A stretch of DNA of 64,000 nucleotides, taken from Rhodospirillales bacterium (lineage in GTDB: Bacteria; Pseudomonadota; Alphaproteobacteria; Rhodospirillales; Defluviicoccaceae). The notes under the pieces were generated by a model that did no database searches, was not told the origin of the DNA, and worked only from the letters and a program-made list of their open reading frames with translations. Of the stretch, positions 61,796 to 64,000 are shown one piece after another. Each line of letters begins with the position of its first letter. Position 1 is the stretch's first letter. Both the position numbers and the translations under genes were made by a program. The stretch is taken from assembly GCA_016710335.1 (NCBI GenBank), contig JADJXQ010000002.1, positions 372,001-436,000 on the forward strand, given 5' to 3'.

Positions 61796-62992
61796 ATGGT
61801 GATGCAGGGTTCGGCGGGCGCATGGCGATGGAAGACGGTGGCGACTGGCCTGCTCGTGGCCATGGGGATCGGCGGCCTGATGGCCGGCCCCGCCAATGCC
61901 AAGGACACGGTGACGGTCGGCTTCATAGGGCCGCTGACCGGCGGCGTTTCCGCCAATGGCATCGGCGGGCGCAATTCGGCGGATCTGGCGGTGCGGCTCC
62001 GCAACGCCGATGCGGACGCCAAGTACGCGTACGAACTCGTTGTGCAGGATGACGAGTGCAAGCCCAACATCGGCGTGCAGGCGGCGACCAAGCTGGCCGC
62101 CGACAAGGACGTCGTCGCCGCGGCCACCCATTACTGCTCGGCGGTCGCCATCGCCACGGTTGATACCTACCACAAGTTCGGGCTGCCGGTCATCGTTTGG
62201 GGCGCCGTGCTGCCGGACATCACCTATGGCAACGACTACAAGGAGATCCACCGCGTCAACGGCACGATGATCAACCAGAACCAGACCGCGGCCGAGTTCA
62301 TGACCGGTCTCGGCTACAAGACCTGGGCGGTCATCCACGACACCACAGACTACGGCAAAGGCCACAACCAGTATTTCAGCGAAAGCCTGGCAAAGAACGG
62401 CGGCAAGATCCTCGCCACGTTCGGGGTCACCGCGGATCAGCAGGATTTCACGGCCGAACTCACCAACATCAAGTCGCTCAATCCGGAAGTGGTGTTCTTC
62501 GGCGGGCTGACGCCGATCGGGGTGCGCATCCGCTCCCAGATGGAGAAGCTCGGGGTCGACGCGGTGTTCCAGGGAACGTCGGGAATCGTCTCCGACGCGT
62601 TCATCGAGGGCACCGGGGACCTGGCGGAAGGCGCCCTCGCCTTCCGTGAAGGTGCGCCGACCGAAAAGCTGCCGGGCGGGCAGTTCTTCATGGAGCAATA
62701 CGCCAAGCAGGGCTACGCCGACCCGGCGGAAGCTTATGGCGCCTTCGCGTTCGCCGCGATGAACCTGATCCTGGACGCCATCGAAACGGTGGGCCCGGAT
62801 CGCAAGAAAGTCCGCGACTACCTCAACGGCGTCGAGGACCGCGACTCCATCGTCGGCACCATCACCTTCGACGACCACGGCCAGAACACCGTCGCTTTGA
62901 TCACCAAGTACGTGATCCAGGACGGCAAGTGGGCGGTCTGGGAGGACAGCGAATATGCGAGCGGCGACCGCAAGCTGCCCGGCCAGCCCTAG
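61796..62992 (+). CDS. Branched-chain amino acid ABC transporter, substrate-binding protein
   Basis: 398 residues. A signal peptide (KTVATGLLVAMGIGGLMAGP ... ANA) is followed by a type 1 periplasmic-binding fold: VTVGFIGPLTGGVSANGIGG, DDECKPNIGVQAATKLAADK and THYCSAVAIATV. It is the LivK/LivJ-like component of a HAAT-type importer with the permeases that follow. The ligand may be Leu/Ile/Val or another amino acid or amide. ATG 61796 has AGGAAG 5-10 nt upstream. Confidence 0.87.
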   Translation: MVMQGSAGAWRWKTVATGLLVAMGIGGLMAGPANAKDTVTVGFIGPLTGGVSANGIGGRNSADLAVRLRNADADAKYAYELVVQDDECKPNIGVQAATKLAADKDVVAAATHYCSAVAIATVDTYHKFGLPVIVWGAVLPDITYGNDYKEIHRVNGTMINQNQTAAEFMTGLGYKTWAVIHDTTDYGKGHNQYFSESLAKNGGKILATFGVTADQQDFTAELTNIKSLNPEVVFFGGLTPIGVRIRSQMEKLGVDAVFQGTSGIVSDAFIEGTGDLAEGALAFREGAPTEKLPGGQFFMEQYAKQGYADPAEAYGAFAFAAMNLILDAIETVGPDRKKVRDYLNGVEDRDSIVGTITFDDHGQNTVALITKYVIQDGKWAVWEDSEYASGDRKLPGQP

Positions 62993-63026
62993 TTCGGGGC
63001 TGACGCTTTCTTGAGCGTACTCCGCC

Positions 63027-63947
63027 ATGGATGTCGGCCTTCTCGCCCAGTACGTCATCAACGGCCTGATGCTGGGCATGACGTATGCTTTGGTCGCCGT
63101 CGGCTTCACCCTGTTCTTCGGGGTGCTGGACGTGATCAAGTTCTCGCACGGCGATGTGCTGACGGTTGGCGCGTTCACGGCGCTGGGGACGTATCTCGGG
63201 CTGAGCGGCGCCGGCGTTACCTCGCCGTTGCTCCTGATCGTCGCCATCGTACTCGTCGCCGGGGTCGCGATGGGTCTGCTCGGGGCGTTGATCGCCCGCG
63301 CTCTGGTGCTGCCGCTTCGGGCGGCGCCGGCCCTCAACACCCTCTTGATCACCCTGATGCTGGGGACGGTGCTGCGTGAGAGCGTCCGCCTGTTCTATCC
63401 CGAAGGCGCCAACCCGAAGCCGTTTCCGGCGCTGTTGCCGGCCGACTCGGTGACGTTCGGCAACCTCTATCTGCGCCTCGACAGCGTGTTGATGCTGGTG
63501 GCCGGCGGCGCCGTCATCGTCGGCGTCCAGCTCCTGCTGAACCGCACCAAGCTCGGCCTCGCCATCCGCGCCGTCGCCCAGGACGAGGAGACGGCGCGGA
63601 CCATGGGCATCAATTTCACGCTGATCGTGCTGATCACCTTCGCCCTCGGCTCGGCCCTGGCGGCGATCGCCGGCATCATGAATGGCCTCTACTACAACGA
63701 GATCAACTTCGGCATGGGGCTGCTGCTGGGCGTCATCGGCTTTTCAGCGGCGATCGTCGGCGGCCTCGGCAACATCTACGGCGCCATCATCGGCGGCTTT
63801 CTGTTCGCTCTGCTGCAGACCATCGGCGCCGTCGCCCTTCCCTTCGCCAGCGCCTACAAGGACGTGTTCGCGTTCGGTGTGGTCATTCTGATCATGGCGT
63901 GGCGGCCAACCGGGCTGATCGAAGAAAAAGTCAGCGAGCGCGTATGA
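63027..63947 (+). CDS. livH: Branched-chain amino acid ABC transporter permease LivH
   Basis: 306 residues, eight or nine TM helices. The start LLAQYVINGLMLGMTYALVA and LFFGVLDVIKFSHGD are typical for LivH, and AQDEETARTMGINFTLIVLI is the coupling loop. It forms the inner-membrane channel with LivM. The stop overlaps the next start (ATGA at 63944). Confidence 0.92.
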   Translation: MDVGLLAQYVINGLMLGMTYALVAVGFTLFFGVLDVIKFSHGDVLTVGAFTALGTYLGLSGAGVTSPLLLIVAIVLVAGVAMGLLGALIARALVLPLRAAPALNTLLITLMLGTVLRESVRLFYPEGANPKPFPALLPADSVTFGNLYLRLDSVLMLVAGGAVIVGVQLLLNRTKLGLAIRAVAQDEETARTMGINFTLIVLITFALGSALAAIAGIMNGLYYNEINFGMGLLLGVIGFSAAIVGGLGNIYGAIIGGFLFALLQTIGAVALPFASAYKDVFAFGVVILIMAWRPTGLIEEKVSERV

Positions 63948-64000
63948 GCGGGAACGACAGCGTCGAGCGGGCGGCCGGCCCTTCGGGTCTGAGAGCGCTG
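63944..64000 (+). CDS. Start of the next gene, probably permease LivM (3' truncated by window end)
   Basis: Nineteen codons are visible (MSGNDSVERAAGPSGLRAL). The ATG overlaps the livH stop, as is usual for livHM. The identity as LivM is inferred only from gene order; the visible residues are the variable N-terminus. Confidence 0.55.
   Translation, partial: MSGNDSVERAAGPSGLRAL

Overview
This is a gene-dense, high-GC stretch of a Gram-negative chromosome, almost entirely housekeeping. It looks alphaproteobacterial, probably Rhodospirillales-like. The pointers are the RpoH box of an alphaproteobacterial sigma-32, a small Usg-family protein, DUF1244, the tsaE-amgK-murU-addB-addA string, hopanoid-associated HpnN/HpnM, an aa3 cytochrome oxidase set with ctaG and DUF983, and a ROSE-like RNA thermometer before an hsp20 gene. 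The genus cannot be fixed from this sequence alone.

Layout. 1-1.3 kb: 3' end of a SulP permease and a minimal K+ channel. 1.3-6.7 kb: frameshifted DapA-family lyase, hopanoid-type RND transporter (hpnN), rpmF, hisI and hpnM. 6.7-11.4 kb: an AT-richer intergenic region with promoter-like sites and a triple 10-bp repeat, rpoH, usg, a SAM-hydroxide adenosyltransferase, an MBL-fold hydrolase and a quinone oxidoreductase. 11.4-20.2 kb (minus strand): tsaE-amgK-murU-addB-addA, which joins t6A synthesis, MurNAc recycling and double-strand-break repair. 20.3-24.2 kb: type-2 ferredoxin-NADP reductase, PEBP-family protein, dodecin, hsp20 with a sigma-32-type promoter and thermometer, DUF1244, glyoxalase I. 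24.3-29.8 kb: rplU-rpmA, obgE, proB-proA, nadD, rsfS. 29.9-34.7 kb: a four-gene Gld-like ABC exporter. 34.7-40.5 kb: membrane protein, aspC, gloB, methyltransferase, PagL-like lipid A deacylase, M32 carboxypeptidase.

40.4-49.1 kb is the respiratory centre. Rightward runs coxB-coxA-ctaG-coxC-DUF983-DUF2189. Leftward runs a 30-residue membrane peptide, DUF420 (CtaM-like), a divergent heme-copper-oxidase subunit I paralogue without the CuB histidine pair, ctaB and the carboxypeptidase. 49.1-55.4 kb: 4Fe-4S protein, dapF-mtaB-ftsY (start/stop overlaps), PfkB kinase, AmpG-like MFS permease. 55.4-56.7 kb is a lower-GC accessory patch: HepT/MntA toxin-antitoxin and an orphan ORF, ending at tRNA-Val(GAC). 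56.9-61 kb: frameshifted CocE/NonD hydrolase, an ATP-grasp-like partner, ygfZ. 61-64 kb: rpmB with a 16-bp tandem repeat in its leader, then livK-livH-livM (last gene cut by the window end).

Four conserved genes (dapA-like, gldG-like, coxA, CocE hydrolase) each carry one single-base frameshift with intact sequence on both sides. Consensus error is the simplest explanation and should be tested before any is called a pseudogene. No CRISPR array, insertion sequence or prophage was seen. The most unusual items are the CuB-less oxidase paralogue with its micro-peptide, the thermometer-controlled hsp20, the MntA-HepT patch with its orphan ORF, and the hydrolase/ATP-grasp pair.
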